Shown here one piece after another: positions 8,637 to 16,759 of a stretch of 64,000 bases of DNA. Position 1 is the first letter of the stretch; each line of letters begins with the position of its first letter. This stretch comes from Bradyrhizobium betae (GTDB lineage Bacteria > Pseudomonadota > Alphaproteobacteria > Rhizobiales > Xanthobacteraceae), in contig NZ_CP044543.1 in assembly GCF_008932115.1 (NCBI RefSeq), positions 5,834,501-5,898,500 on the forward strand, given 5' to 3'. The position numbers were made by a program, and so were the translations under genes. The notes beneath the pieces were generated by a model. That model was not told the origin of the DNA and ran no database searches. It saw only the letters and a list, made by a program, of their open reading frames with translations.

Positions 8637-8655
8637 AATCAAACCAGATTTGATT
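8637..8655. promoter_or_regulatory. Inverted repeat in divergent intergenic region
   Basis: AATCAAA and TTTGATT pair perfectly around CCAGA. The dyad is AT-rich against a GC-rich background and lies between the divergent DUF72 gene and the small exported protein gene, so it could be an operator or promoter element. No regulator is encoded beside it. Confidence 0.4.
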
Positions 8656-8713
8656 GGCCAGTTGCCGTGTCCCGTCTAAGCTCGCGACCGGATCTGCAAT
8701 AAGGGAGAACAAG

Positions 8714-9094
8714 ATGCGGATGCTGATGCTGGGAGCTGTGCTCGTCATGATGACATCTGCTGCCATGACGCAAGCTGTCATGGCTGACGATGACGACGCG
8801 AAGGGGGCGCAGAAGCTCGCCATGCAGGGCCGCGACGATTACTGGCATTGCCTGGCGCGGGAATATTCGCGCGACAGCAATCAGGGCCTCTCGGAACAGG
8901 ATTTTGGCCGCTCGGTTGCCGGCGCCTGTCCGTCGGAACGACAATATTACCGGGTCGCCTTGCTGGAATATCTCACCACGCAATACCCGTTCATTGATGC
9001 CGGCGCTCATCTCGCGACCGCGAACAGGGCCGTGGAGTCGGCGCAGAAGGATGTCGTGATAGCCTTCGTCAAGCACAGGCCGCCGGCCAGGTAG
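8714..9094 (+). CDS. Small exported protein, unknown function
   Basis: A 126-residue protein with a clear signal peptide (MRMLMLGAVLVMMTSAAMTQ, cleavage likely near AVMADDD). The mature part has two cysteines (WHCLAREY and AGACPSERQ), which could form a disulfide in the periplasm, and is otherwise helical in composition. GGGAG lies 6-7 bases before the ATG at 8714, which decides this start. I do not recognise the family. It is monocistronic and followed by a hairpin repeat. Confidence 0.72.
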   Translation: MRMLMLGAVLVMMTSAAMTQAVMADDDDAKGAQKLAMQGRDDYWHCLAREYSRDSNQGLSEQDFGRSVAGACPSERQYYRVALLEYLTTQYPFIDAGAHLATANRAVESAQKDVVIAFVKHRPPAR

Positions 9095-9099
9095 GGAGT

Positions 9100-9163
9100 G
9101 GCGAATGGCGAGTGGCGAATAGGGCATGAACACGGTTGCCTTATTCGCTACTCGCCATTCGCC
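9100..9163. repeat. Inverted repeat element, GGCGAATGGCGAGT type
   Basis: Two 26-base arms, 9100-9125 and 9138-9163, pair with two mismatches around a 12-base loop. The left arm also contains an internal direct repetition of GGCGAAT. It would form a strong hairpin between the two small genes and may end transcription of the upstream one. Confidence 0.75.
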
Positions 9164-9225
9164 CCCTTCCGGCCCCGCGCGCATCCATGATATCACCGCA
9201 GCTTCTGGAACAGGGATGGTTTTCC

Positions 9226-9426
9226 ATGTCGTCTGAGTCGGTGGGTGGCATTTTGGGCGCGATCGTCGCGGCGATCGTGCTTGCGGTCGCCGTCGTCTTC
9301 GGGCCGATCGGCCAGTACGGCAAGCCGGTCAAGCCGGCGAAAGTCGAGCCCGCTCCTGCTGCCGCGCCGGCGGCACCTGCCGCACCGGTGCCGCGCGGTC
9401 CGGTGATCAAGGAAGTCCCGAACTAA
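9226..9426 (+). CDS. Small membrane protein with Ala/Pro-rich tail
   Basis: A 66-residue protein with one membrane helix (about residues 8-28, GGILGAIVAAIVLAVAVVFG) and a tail rich in Pro, Ala and Lys. The start at 9226 is chosen because AGGGA lies 9 bases upstream; longer in-frame starts run into the hairpin repeat. It resembles small single-pass proteins of rhizobia with no assigned function. Codon use fits the genome. Confidence 0.6.
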   Translation: MSSESVGGILGAIVAAIVLAVAVVFGPIGQYGKPVKPAKVEPAPAAAPAAPAAPVPRGPVIKEVPN

Positions 9427-9692
9427 CGGCGGCCCCAAAAAAGGGGGGCTTTGCCCCTTGAAAAGCGGTTCTGTCGTCCCCATCTAGCTTCTAACGGCGA
9501 CGTTGAGCGGAAAACTCCGGCGCTGGGACGACCTTGGAATAGCATGGGCTCGCGCCGGATGTACGCGCGGTCCGCCGTTCCGGGGTCGTTGGCATTTTAG
9601 GGCCCTTTTTGGGCCGTTCCCCCCCCTCGGAAAACCCGGCTTCGCATCGCAGAACTTGGCAGCGCAGGACGCGGCGGATATACGCTGCCGTC

Positions 9693-10835
9693 ATGAATGA
9701 AGCGATCAGACCGGGCACCGATAACCCGCAGACCTATCAGGCATCTTCGCCGTCGCCGCAATTGTCGGTCGTGGTCCCGACCTTCAACGAGCGCGACAAC
9801 GTCACGGTGCTGTACCGGCGGCTGGAGGCGGTGCTTGCCGGCATCGCCTGGGAGGTCGTGTTCGTCGACGACAATTCGCCTGACGGCACCTGGGACGTCG
9901 TGCGCGCGCTGGCGCAGCGCGATAGCCGCGTCCGCTGCATCCGTCGCATTGGCCGGCGCGGCCTGTCGGGGGCCTGCATCGAGGGCATCCTCGCCTCCAG
10001 CGCGCCCCATGCGGCCGTGATCGACGCCGACCTGCAGCATGACGAGACGCAACTGCCGAAGATGCTGTCGCTGCTCGCGAGCGGGCAGGCCGACCTCGTG
10101 GTCGGCAGCCGCTACATCGAGGGGTACAAGAGCGAGGGTTTCAACAAGCAGCGCGCCGGCGCCAGCGCGCTCGCGACCGAACTCGCCAGGAAGGCGCTGC
10201 GGGTCGAGATCGCCGATCCCATGAGCGGCTTCTTCATGGTCCGCCGCGATCGCTTCGAGCAACTGGCGCCGAAATTGTCGGTGCACGGCTTCAAGATCCT
10301 GCTCGATCTCGTCGCCAGCGCAAACGGCAGTCTGCGCGCCGTCGAAATTCCCTACACGTTCGGCGAGCGCCAGCACGGCGAGAGCAAGCTCGATTCCATG
10401 GTCGCGCTGGATTTTCTCGGTCTGGTGCTGGCCAAGTTCACCAACGATGCCGTCTCGCTGCGCTTCATCCTGTTCGCGATGGTCGGCGGCATTGGCCTGG
10501 TGGTGCATCTCACCACGCTGTTCATCGCGCTGCAGCTGCTGAAGGCGCCGTTCGCGGAGGCGCAGGCCGCCGGCGCCGTCGTCGCCATGACCAGCAATTT
10601 CGTCCTCAACAACTTCCTCACCTATCGCGATCAACGGCTGAAGGGCTTTGCGCTGCTGCGCGGCCTGATCGCGTTCTACATCGTGTGCAGCGTCGGCCTG
10701 CTCGCCAATGTCGGCGTCGCGTTCTCGGTCTACGACCAGGAGCCGATCTGGTGGCTGGCCGGCATGGCCGGTGCGCTGATGGGCGTGGTGTGGAACTACG
10801 CGATGTCCGGACTGTTCGTCTGGCGCAAGAAATAG
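9693..10835 (+). CDS. Polyprenol-phosphate glycosyltransferase (GT2) fused to GtrA-like domain
   Basis: A 380-residue protein. Residues about 25-255 form a GT2 domain of the dolichol-phosphate mannose synthase type: SVVVPTFNERDNV, VVFVDDNSPDGTWDVV, the DAD-type metal motif in AVIDADLQHDETQ, and DPMSGFFMVRR. Residues about 265-380 are a four-helix GtrA domain. It probably loads a sugar onto undecaprenyl phosphate at the inner face of the membrane and the GtrA part may help translocation. The GT39 gene starts 6 bases downstream and is the likely user of that lipid-linked sugar. The ATG at 9693 is used because the homology starts just after it. Confidence 0.92.
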   Translation: MNEAIRPGTDNPQTYQASSPSPQLSVVVPTFNERDNVTVLYRRLEAVLAGIAWEVVFVDDNSPDGTWDVVRALAQRDSRVRCIRRIGRRGLSGACIEGILASSAPHAAVIDADLQHDETQLPKMLSLLASGQADLVVGSRYIEGYKSEGFNKQRAGASALATELARKALRVEIADPMSGFFMVRRDRFEQLAPKLSVHGFKILLDLVASANGSLRAVEIPYTFGERQHGESKLDSMVALDFLGLVLAKFTNDAVSLRFILFAMVGGIGLVVHLTTLFIALQLLKAPFAEAQAAGAVVAMTSNFVLNNFLTYRDQRLKGFALLRGLIAFYIVCSVGLLANVGVAFSVYDQEPIWWLAGMAGALMGVVWNYAMSGLFVWRKK

Positions 10836-10841
10836 CGCCAG

Positions 10842-12341
10842 ATGGGCGGGGCTGACGCGCGGATCGTCCGCAATACGACGCTGGTGATCCTTGCGCTGGT
10901 GGCGCTGCGGCTCGTTGCGGCCGCGTTCACCCCGATCACGTTCGACGAAGCCTATTACTGGATGTGGTCGAAGAATCTGGCGGGCGGTTATTACGACCAC
11001 CCGCCGATGGTCGCCTATGTGATCCGCGCCGGCACCATGATCGCCGGCGACACCGAGCTCGGCGTTCGCGTGTTCTCGATCCTGCTCGCGCTGCCGATGA
11101 GCTATGCGATCTATCGCTCCGCGGCGATCCTGTTCGGTGGCGCGCGCGTGGCCGCGACCAGCGCCATCCTGCTCAATGTCACGATGATGGCCTCGGTCGG
11201 CACGCTGATCGTGACGCCCGATGCGCCGCTGCTCGTTGCCTCCAGCTTCGTGCTGTTCTTTCTCGCAAAAGTGCTCGAGACCGGCCGAGGCGGCTGGTGG
11301 CTCGCGGTCGGCGCGGCGGTCGGTGCTGCGCTGCTGTCGAAATACACCGCGATGTTCTTCGGGCTGGCGATCCTGATCTGGCTCGCTGCCGTGCCGAAGC
11401 TCAGGCACTGGTTCCTTTCGCCTTGGCCGTATCTCGGCGGGCTCGTTGCGCTTGCGCTGTTCTCGCCGGTGATCCTGTGGAATGCGGATCATCAATGGGT
11501 CTCGTTCGCAAAGCAGCTCGGGCGTGCGAAGATCGAAGACTTCCGCCCGGTCTTCATCGCCGAGCTGATCCCGACCCAGATCGCGTTCGCAACGCCGCTG
11601 GTCTTCATCCTCGGCGCGATGGGGCTGCACGCGCTGACCTGGCGCCGGGCCGGCGCGCTCGCCTCGCGCGTGCTGATTGAGACCATGTTCTGGACCATCG
11701 TCGCCTATTTCGTCTGGCATTCGCTGCATGCCCGCGTCGAGGCCAACTGGTTCGCGCCCGTCTACCCGCCCTTCGTCGTCGCAGCAGCCGCGGCCGCCAA
11801 CCTCGTGCAGTGGAAGCAGCGGCAGCGGCGCTTGGTGGAGTTTTGCCTGCGCTGGGCCGCGCCCGCGGGCATCGTGATGTTTGCAGCGCTGATCGTGCAG
11901 GCCAACACCGGCTGGTTGTCGGGCTATCGCCGCGATGCGACCGTGCGCAGCGTCGGCGTCGGCTGGCGCGAGCTCGCTGCGGAGATCGAAAGCGTGCGCG
12001 CGCGCAACGGCGCGACCTGCGTCCTCGCGCCGGACTACGGCACCACCGGCTGGCTCGCCTTCTATCTGCCGCGCGGCACCTGTGTGGTGCAACAGAACCA
12101 GCGTATCCGCTGGGTCAACATGCCCGAGCCCGATGCAAAGCTGCTCGCGGGCAAGCTGCTCTATGTCGACGAGCTGCGCGCGGACGGCTCCGCCCTCGGT
12201 GACCGCTTTGCGAAGGTGACGCAGATCGCGCAATTGCAGCGCAAACGCGGCCCGCTCGTGGTCGAGACCTACGGCATCGATCTGCTCGAAGGCGCCAAAG
12301 GCGACGTGCTGGATCGCTCGCCGCCCCCGGAAGCGCGGTAG
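10842..12341 (+). CDS. GT39-family membrane glycosyltransferase (ArnT/PMT-like)
   Basis: A 499-residue polytopic protein with about 10-12 membrane helices. The first periplasmic loop carries TFDEAYYWMWSKNLAGGYYDHPP, the DE motif typical of ArnT/PMT C-type transferases that use a polyprenyl-linked sugar. A soluble C-terminal part (about residues 370-499) resembles the periplasmic domain of such enzymes. It follows the GT2-GtrA gene within 6 bases, so the two form an operon that makes and then transfers a lipid-linked sugar, perhaps to lipid A, a hopanoid or a protein. The acceptor is unknown. Confidence 0.9.
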   Translation: MGGADARIVRNTTLVILALVALRLVAAAFTPITFDEAYYWMWSKNLAGGYYDHPPMVAYVIRAGTMIAGDTELGVRVFSILLALPMSYAIYRSAAILFGGARVAATSAILLNVTMMASVGTLIVTPDAPLLVASSFVLFFLAKVLETGRGGWWLAVGAAVGAALLSKYTAMFFGLAILIWLAAVPKLRHWFLSPWPYLGGLVALALFSPVILWNADHQWVSFAKQLGRAKIEDFRPVFIAELIPTQIAFATPLVFILGAMGLHALTWRRAGALASRVLIETMFWTIVAYFVWHSLHARVEANWFAPVYPPFVVAAAAAANLVQWKQRQRRLVEFCLRWAAPAGIVMFAALIVQANTGWLSGYRRDATVRSVGVGWRELAAEIESVRARNGATCVLAPDYGTTGWLAFYLPRGTCVVQQNQRIRWVNMPEPDAKLLAGKLLYVDELRADGSALGDRFAKVTQIAQLQRKRGPLVVETYGIDLLEGAKGDVLDRSPPPEAR

Positions 12342-12347
12342 TTGTTT

Positions 12348-12488
12348 GTCGTCCCCGCGAAGGCGGGGACCCATACCGCGTGATCTCTCGATGAACGCAG
12401 GTGTCCGTACCGCGGTGACATCTGCTCACTACTAGTGTTCGCCAAATTTCTCCCTGTGGTTATGGGTCCCCGCCTTCGCGGGGACGAC
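12348..12488. repeat. Long inverted repeat element, GTCCCCGCGAAGGCGGGGAC family
   Basis: Two identical 27-base arms in inverted orientation (12348-12374 and 12462-12488) flank about 87 bases. Each arm is itself a hairpin (CCCCGC/GCGGGG). It sits between convergent genes and probably ends transcription from both sides. A related element is at 39814-39910. Confidence 0.85.
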
Positions 12489-12515
12489 AGCTGAGAATGA
12501 GGCGCGCAGTTGCGG

Positions 12516-14417
12516 CTAGTCGATCATCTCGGCCCTGGCGGCGGCCTGGCTCGGCCCGTTCCGGTCGCGCCAGAACCAGACGGTTACGACGCCGGAGCGG
12601 CCGCGCACCTGGGTGAGCAGCGGGCCTGTCAGAACGCCGTCGGGATCGCCCTGGAAGTCGGCCGCATCCAGCAGCGTATCGGTCAGCGCGAGCCGCGCCT
12701 TGTTCTGTGCGGCGACCTCCATCAGCCGGCTCGCGACGTTGACGGTGTCGCCCGTCGCCGTGATGTGCTGGTGGCTTTCGCCGAGACGAGAGGCGACGAT
12801 CGGACCGAAATGCGCGCCGATCTTGAAGCCGAGCCGGCCGCCGATCGCAGGGGGTAGCGCCGCGATCCAGCTTTCGACACCACGGTGCAGGTTGATCGCG
12901 CATTTCAGCGCGCGTGCCGCGTCGTCGGGCATGGCGCCGGGCAGGCCGAACAGGATCATGGCGCCGTCGCCGAGAAAGCCGGTGATCAGACCGTCGCAAT
13001 CGACGGCGGCCTTGTCGATCAGCGCGTGAAACGTCCTGAGCAGATCCTGGAGTTCGTCCGGATCGATCTTTTCGCTGAACGCCGTGAAGCCGGAGAGATC
13101 GATGAAGACCACGGCTGCGTCCTGCCGCACGGGCCTGGACAGGAAATCGGGATCGCGCGCCAGCCACTCCTGCACCGCGGGCGCCTGGAATTGCGCGAGC
13201 GACCTGCTCTTGGCGGCGAAATATTGCGTGCGGCGGCCGCCGACCCACAGCTGCATGCCGGCAAACACCACGACCGGCGGCACGGCGGCAGCGAGCGTGG
13301 TTGCGGCATTCAGCCAGACGCCATGCGTGAACGCGAACAGATTAAGGCCGCCCCAGGCGATCATCACCGCGGCCGCGACCATGAGGCCGGGCGCACTGCG
13401 CCGCCAGGCCAGCAGGCCGACCAGCAGCATCGGCAGCAGGATCGCGGTAAGCGCGTCGGCGATGCGGACCTTGCGGCCGCGCACGATGCCATCGCCGGCG
13501 ACCAGGTGCGTGATCGCGGTCGAGACCACCTCCACGCCCGGCATCAGGGAATCGAATGGCGTCGGGTAGAAGTCGCCGCCGCCGGCGACCGCGGCGCCGA
13601 TCACGACGATGCGATTCTCGATCGCCGCGCGATTGAGCGTGCCGTCGAAAATGCTCTGCGCGCTGACGGTGCGGATCGTGCGGCGCGGGCCGTAATAGGT
13701 GATCGGCAGCGCGAAATCGGTATCGGTCGGCACCGCGCGATCGCCCAGCATGAGGTGATCCGGCGCGATCGTCAGCGGCTTGTCGAGCGCACGGCTCGCG
13801 ACGCGCAATGGAAACGAGAGCTCGACCTTGTCTGCCGTCCGGAACAGCATCGGCACCGAGAGCGGCGAGCCTGACTGCCCCGTCGCGACGTTGACGACGC
13901 CGACATCGGCGTGGTCTGAGAAAGCCGGAAGCGGCAGCAGGAAGCGCTCGGCCTGAGGCAGGACGGCGAGGGGGCCGTCGCTGCTCGGCTCCACGGTCTC
14001 GCTGGCGCTCGGGAAGATCGCCGCGGCGGCGAGCACCATCGGACCGGTGGCGAGCGTGTTCGCCAGCGTGGCGTCGCCGATCGCGGCGCTGCGGTCGACC
14101 AGCAGCAGGTCGATCGCGACCACCTTCGGCTTGAACTGCACGATGGTATCGACGACGCGGGCGAGATCGGCGCGCGGCAGCGGATAGCTGCCACCCCGCT
14201 TGACCACGGTGTCGTCGATCGCGACGATGGTGACGAGATCGGGCGGAACCTGCACGCCGCGGACCTGGGTTCGCCAATCCGTCAGTGTCGCCTCGAGGCG
14301 ATCGAGAAAACGCAGGTGACCGTTGGCGTGGCCGATATAGATGCCCGCGCCCCATAGCGCGGTGAGGACGAGTGCCCCCCAAATCTGAACGCGTCTCTTC
14401 ATTACGTCGTACTTCAA
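12516..14417 (-). CDS. CHASE2-domain adenylate/guanylate cyclase
   Basis: A 633-residue protein: an N-terminal membrane anchor (about residues 10-28), a periplasmic CHASE2 sensor domain (about 35-325), three membrane helices (about 330-400) and a class III cyclase domain (about 430-620). The metal aspartates are in VVFIDLSGFTAFSEK and FLGDGAMILFGLPG. Where most adenylate cyclases have Lys (K before FxGD) this one reads LITGFLGDG, with Gly, so base specificity is uncertain. TGDTVNVASRLME is intact. It follows the FecR gene by 48 bases, a common pairing in which the FecR-like protein is thought to feed the CHASE2 sensor. Confidence 0.92.
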   Translation of the reverse strand: MKYDVMKRRVQIWGALVLTALWGAGIYIGHANGHLRFLDRLEATLTDWRTQVRGVQVPPDLVTIVAIDDTVVKRGGSYPLPRADLARVVDTIVQFKPKVVAIDLLLVDRSAAIGDATLANTLATGPMVLAAAAIFPSASETVEPSSDGPLAVLPQAERFLLPLPAFSDHADVGVVNVATGQSGSPLSVPMLFRTADKVELSFPLRVASRALDKPLTIAPDHLMLGDRAVPTDTDFALPITYYGPRRTIRTVSAQSIFDGTLNRAAIENRIVVIGAAVAGGGDFYPTPFDSLMPGVEVVSTAITHLVAGDGIVRGRKVRIADALTAILLPMLLVGLLAWRRSAPGLMVAAAVMIAWGGLNLFAFTHGVWLNAATTLAAAVPPVVVFAGMQLWVGGRRTQYFAAKSRSLAQFQAPAVQEWLARDPDFLSRPVRQDAAVVFIDLSGFTAFSEKIDPDELQDLLRTFHALIDKAAVDCDGLITGFLGDGAMILFGLPGAMPDDAARALKCAINLHRGVESWIAALPPAIGGRLGFKIGAHFGPIVASRLGESHQHITATGDTVNVASRLMEVAAQNKARLALTDTLLDAADFQGDPDGVLTGPLLTQVRGRSGVVTVWFWRDRNGPSQAAARAEMID

Positions 14418-14465
14418 TCTTCTTTGTTGTCGGGGCCTGACAGAGCAGGCCGTATCGACTGGGTG

Positions 14466-14990
14466 TTACTGACCCAGTCTCGCCATCAGTGCGTCGACGC
14501 GCGGCTGGCCCCAAGTCTTGACGATCAATGGACCGGTTGCCTCGACATCGACGCCTTCGCCGGGACCCAAGACGACACCGCGTCCGCGAGCCCTGCGGGT
14601 CACGCCGACACGACCATCGGCAACGAACACGGAGGTCTTTGCATCTGCGACATCGACCGCCCATCTGGTGCCACGTACCGCGGCGATCGCTTGCGGCGTC
14701 AGCACCTTGAAGGGATTGCCGCCGGGCTTTTTGGGCACTTCGACCAGCAGCGCTTTGCTGCTCAACTCCACGGAGTCTATATGTCCGTCGCGGTTGGTGT
14801 CCTTTAGTTCAAATCGGGCACCACTTTCGGCGACGATGGTGATGCCGTTGTCGCAGCGCCAGGTCTGCGTGCCCGCGGCCGTCGGCGATGCCGTGCAACC
14901 CGCCTTGGCGGCAGGCTGCGCCCCCGCAGATCCAGTCAACAGAACCAACCCCGCTAGGGCGAAAAACCCGGCGCGCGCGACCCCTCTCAT
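14466..14990 (-). CDS. FecR-domain exported protein
   Basis: A 174-residue protein with a signal peptide (MRGVARAGFFALAGLVLLTG, cleavage near AGAQ). The mature part has a FecR-like core: ITIVAESGARFELKDTNRDG and the typical TPQAIAAVRGTRWAVDV near residue 110, followed by TSVFVADGRVGVTRR. FecR domains usually act as periplasmic sensors. No sigma factor or TonB receptor is near; the partner is more likely the downstream CHASE2 cyclase. The start at 14990 is set by GGAGG 6 bases upstream and by the signal peptide. A perfect 18-bp dyad lies 43-60 bases upstream. Confidence 0.85.
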   Translation of the reverse strand: MRGVARAGFFALAGLVLLTGSAGAQPAAKAGCTASPTAAGTQTWRCDNGITIVAESGARFELKDTNRDGHIDSVELSSKALLVEVPKKPGGNPFKVLTPQAIAAVRGTRWAVDVADAKTSVFVADGRVGVTRRARGRGVVLGPGEGVDVEATGPLIVKTWGQPRVDALMARLGQ

Positions 14991-15032
14991 GCCAGCCTCC
15001 GTTTGCGTGCCCGGCACAGTTCAAGGCGATGT

Positions 15033-15050
15033 TGATACGGCACCGTATCA
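15033..15050. promoter_or_regulatory. Perfect 18-bp palindrome upstream of fecR-cyclase operon
   Basis: TGATACGGCACCGTATCA is a perfect dyad with 8-base arms and a 2-base centre. It lies 43 bases before the FecR start, a normal place for a dimeric repressor site. No regulator gene is adjacent. Confidence 0.6.
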
Positions 15051-15523
15051 CACGCAGAGGCTGCTGAAAAGTGCCGCTCAGGCAGCTATTTCCTCGCAGC
15101 GGCATTTTCCAGACGAGCTCGATCAACTTTCAGTCAGGGCACGACGGAGGGGGTCAAGGAGGCGGCAGGCGGGAGGCGGGACGCACCAGCCTCGCACAAC
15201 GATTCCCCGTTATCGTCCGGGTATTGAAGACCACGAAAACGACTTGGTTGGATGGCCTAGAGAGGCGGCCGGAGAGGTCTGTTGATCACGCTGAACCGGC
15301 CGAGAATTATAGTTAACAGCCTCGCCTAAGTCCGTAATTCTGCGGGTGTTTTCTCAAAATGGCACAGCGTTAACGAGTTGCCCTACATCTGCCCGAACTT
15401 AATCCGCATTTAACTAAAAGTCGCCTTAATGACGCTCCGAGCCTCTGCGAAATGCTGTTCCCGGATCGTGACCAGCGGCACTTCTAAGGGGGACTTAGTG
15501 ACACCGTCCTGGACGCAAGGCGA
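15051..15523. other. Intergenic region between divergent fecR and Tlde1-like genes
   Basis: No coding region is supported here. It holds an imperfect inverted repeat at about 15069-15114 (GAAAAGTGCCGCT against AGCGGCATTTTC with a long loop) and an AT-rich stretch at about 15300-15430 that includes two GTTAAC sites and is the likely promoter area of the gene starting at 15524. A small dyad CTAAG/CTTAG is near 15485-15498. Confidence 0.5.
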
Positions 15524-16687
15524 ATGAGTACGAGTATCGCTGCGCAAAGTAACGCGGCACGGAAGTCCAAGAAATTCTCCAAGAATAATTCGCGGAAATC
15601 TTCCCGGAACATGACCACGACCAATTGGCTTGGCGCTGCCGCCATCGGCTGCGCCGTGCTCGGCGCCGGCTGGACCGTCTATACCAACGTGCTCGGCGCG
15701 AGCGTCTATCCAAGCGTCGGCAGCACCGGCTTTGACGAGCCCGTGATCAAGCGCGCGCCCAAGGTGGCGCTGCGCGAGGCGGGCGACGCCATCAAGGAAG
15801 CCTTCGCGCTATTGCCCGACCGGCTCCAGGTCGCAGCTCCGATCTCGCGCGAGATGTTCAACGAGCGCTTTGCCGCGGCCGCGACTCAAGGCGTGGCGTC
15901 AAATGCGGCGAGCGCTGTGCCCGCGACTCAGGTTGCCGTCGCCAAAGACGCTCCGAAGCAGAGCGTGATCGCAAAGGTCGCCGAGGCGCTGAAGCCGGCG
16001 GCACCGGCCAAGGTCGCGGATGCGGCCAAGGCCAAGCGCGGCGCCGATGCGCCGGTGCAACTGGCGTCAGCCGATCCGGCCGAGATCGTCCCGGCGCCCG
16101 AAGCAAAGCCAAAGTCGTTCGCCGATCGCGCCAAGGCTGCGGTGATGTCGATCACCGGTCCCCGCCAGTCGATGGTGGACAAGCTCTGGGGCAAGCGCGA
16201 GCCCTCCGGCGGCCTGCTCGCCTATGCCTCCGCCGATGCCAGCGTGACCGCCTCGATCGCACCGCGGGAGCAAAATCCCATGCTCGGCGGTTCGGCGCCC
16301 TATGAGCGCGATACCGCGGTCTACGACATCTCCGCCAAGACGGTTTACCTGCCCGACGGTACCAAGCTCGAGGCGCATTCCGGCCTCGGCTCCAATCTCG
16401 ACGATCCGCGCTCGTCGAAGGTGCGGATGCGCGGCGTGACGCCGCCGCACATCTACACGCTGAAGCCGCGCGAGGCACTGTTCCACGGCGTGCCGGCGCT
16501 GCGCCTGACCCCGATCGGCGGCGAGAGCGCGATCTATGGCCGCGACGGCCTGCTCGCGCACACCTTCATGCTCGGGCCGAACGGCGACTCCAACGGCTGC
16601 GTGTCGTTCAAGGATTACTACGCATTCCTCGATGCCTACCGCAACAAGGGCATCCGCAAGCTCGCGGTGCTGGCGCGGGTGGATTGA
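15524..16687 (+). CDS. Tlde1/DUF2778-domain protein, L,D-transpeptidase-like
   Basis: A 387-residue protein with a basic N-terminus, one membrane helix (about residues 34-56, LGAAAIGCAVLGAGWTVYTN), an Ala/Lys/Pro-rich linker (about 115-215) and a C-terminal Tlde1 (DUF2778) domain (about 260-387). The domain shows LEAHSGLGSN, HIYTLKPREALFHGVPALRL, and the catalytic-type HTFMLGPNGDSNGCVSF with His and Cys. Founding Tlde1 proteins are type VI effectors that act on peptidoglycan; here the membrane anchor and lack of T6SS genes suggest a housekeeping or envelope role. The ATG has only a weak ribosome binding site; a later ATG at 15611 is possible. Confidence 0.8.
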   Translation: MSTSIAAQSNAARKSKKFSKNNSRKSSRNMTTTNWLGAAAIGCAVLGAGWTVYTNVLGASVYPSVGSTGFDEPVIKRAPKVALREAGDAIKEAFALLPDRLQVAAPISREMFNERFAAAATQGVASNAASAVPATQVAVAKDAPKQSVIAKVAEALKPAAPAKVADAAKAKRGADAPVQLASADPAEIVPAPEAKPKSFADRAKAAVMSITGPRQSMVDKLWGKREPSGGLLAYASADASVTASIAPREQNPMLGGSAPYERDTAVYDISAKTVYLPDGTKLEAHSGLGSNLDDPRSSKVRMRGVTPPHIYTLKPREALFHGVPALRLTPIGGESAIYGRDGLLAHTFMLGPNGDSNGCVSFKDYYAFLDAYRNKGIRKLAVLARVD

Positions 16688-16710
16688 TCCCGGCTCGTTC
16701 TCGATGATGC

Positions 16711-16740
16711 AAAAGGGCCGCTCGCAGCGGCCCTTTTTTT
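16711..16740. terminator. Strong intrinsic terminator, probably bidirectional
   Basis: A perfect stem AAAAGGGCCGCT / AGCGGCCCTTTT with a 3-base loop is followed by a T run on the plus strand, and has an A run on the other side. It lies between the convergent Tlde1-like and SDR genes and can serve both. Confidence 0.92.
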
Positions 16741-16759
16741 GTCCTGTTCGTGGACGTGC

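Noticed and set aside
9597..12374. Very long open frame on the minus strand (about 925 codons)
   Set aside because: It lies opposite the GT2-GtrA and GT39 genes, is rich in Arg, Gln, His and Glu as expected for the antisense of GC-rich genes, and has no recognisable domain.
12348..12488. Repeat arms as a possible CRISPR
   Set aside because: There are only two arms, in inverted orientation, with no regular spacers and no cas genes.
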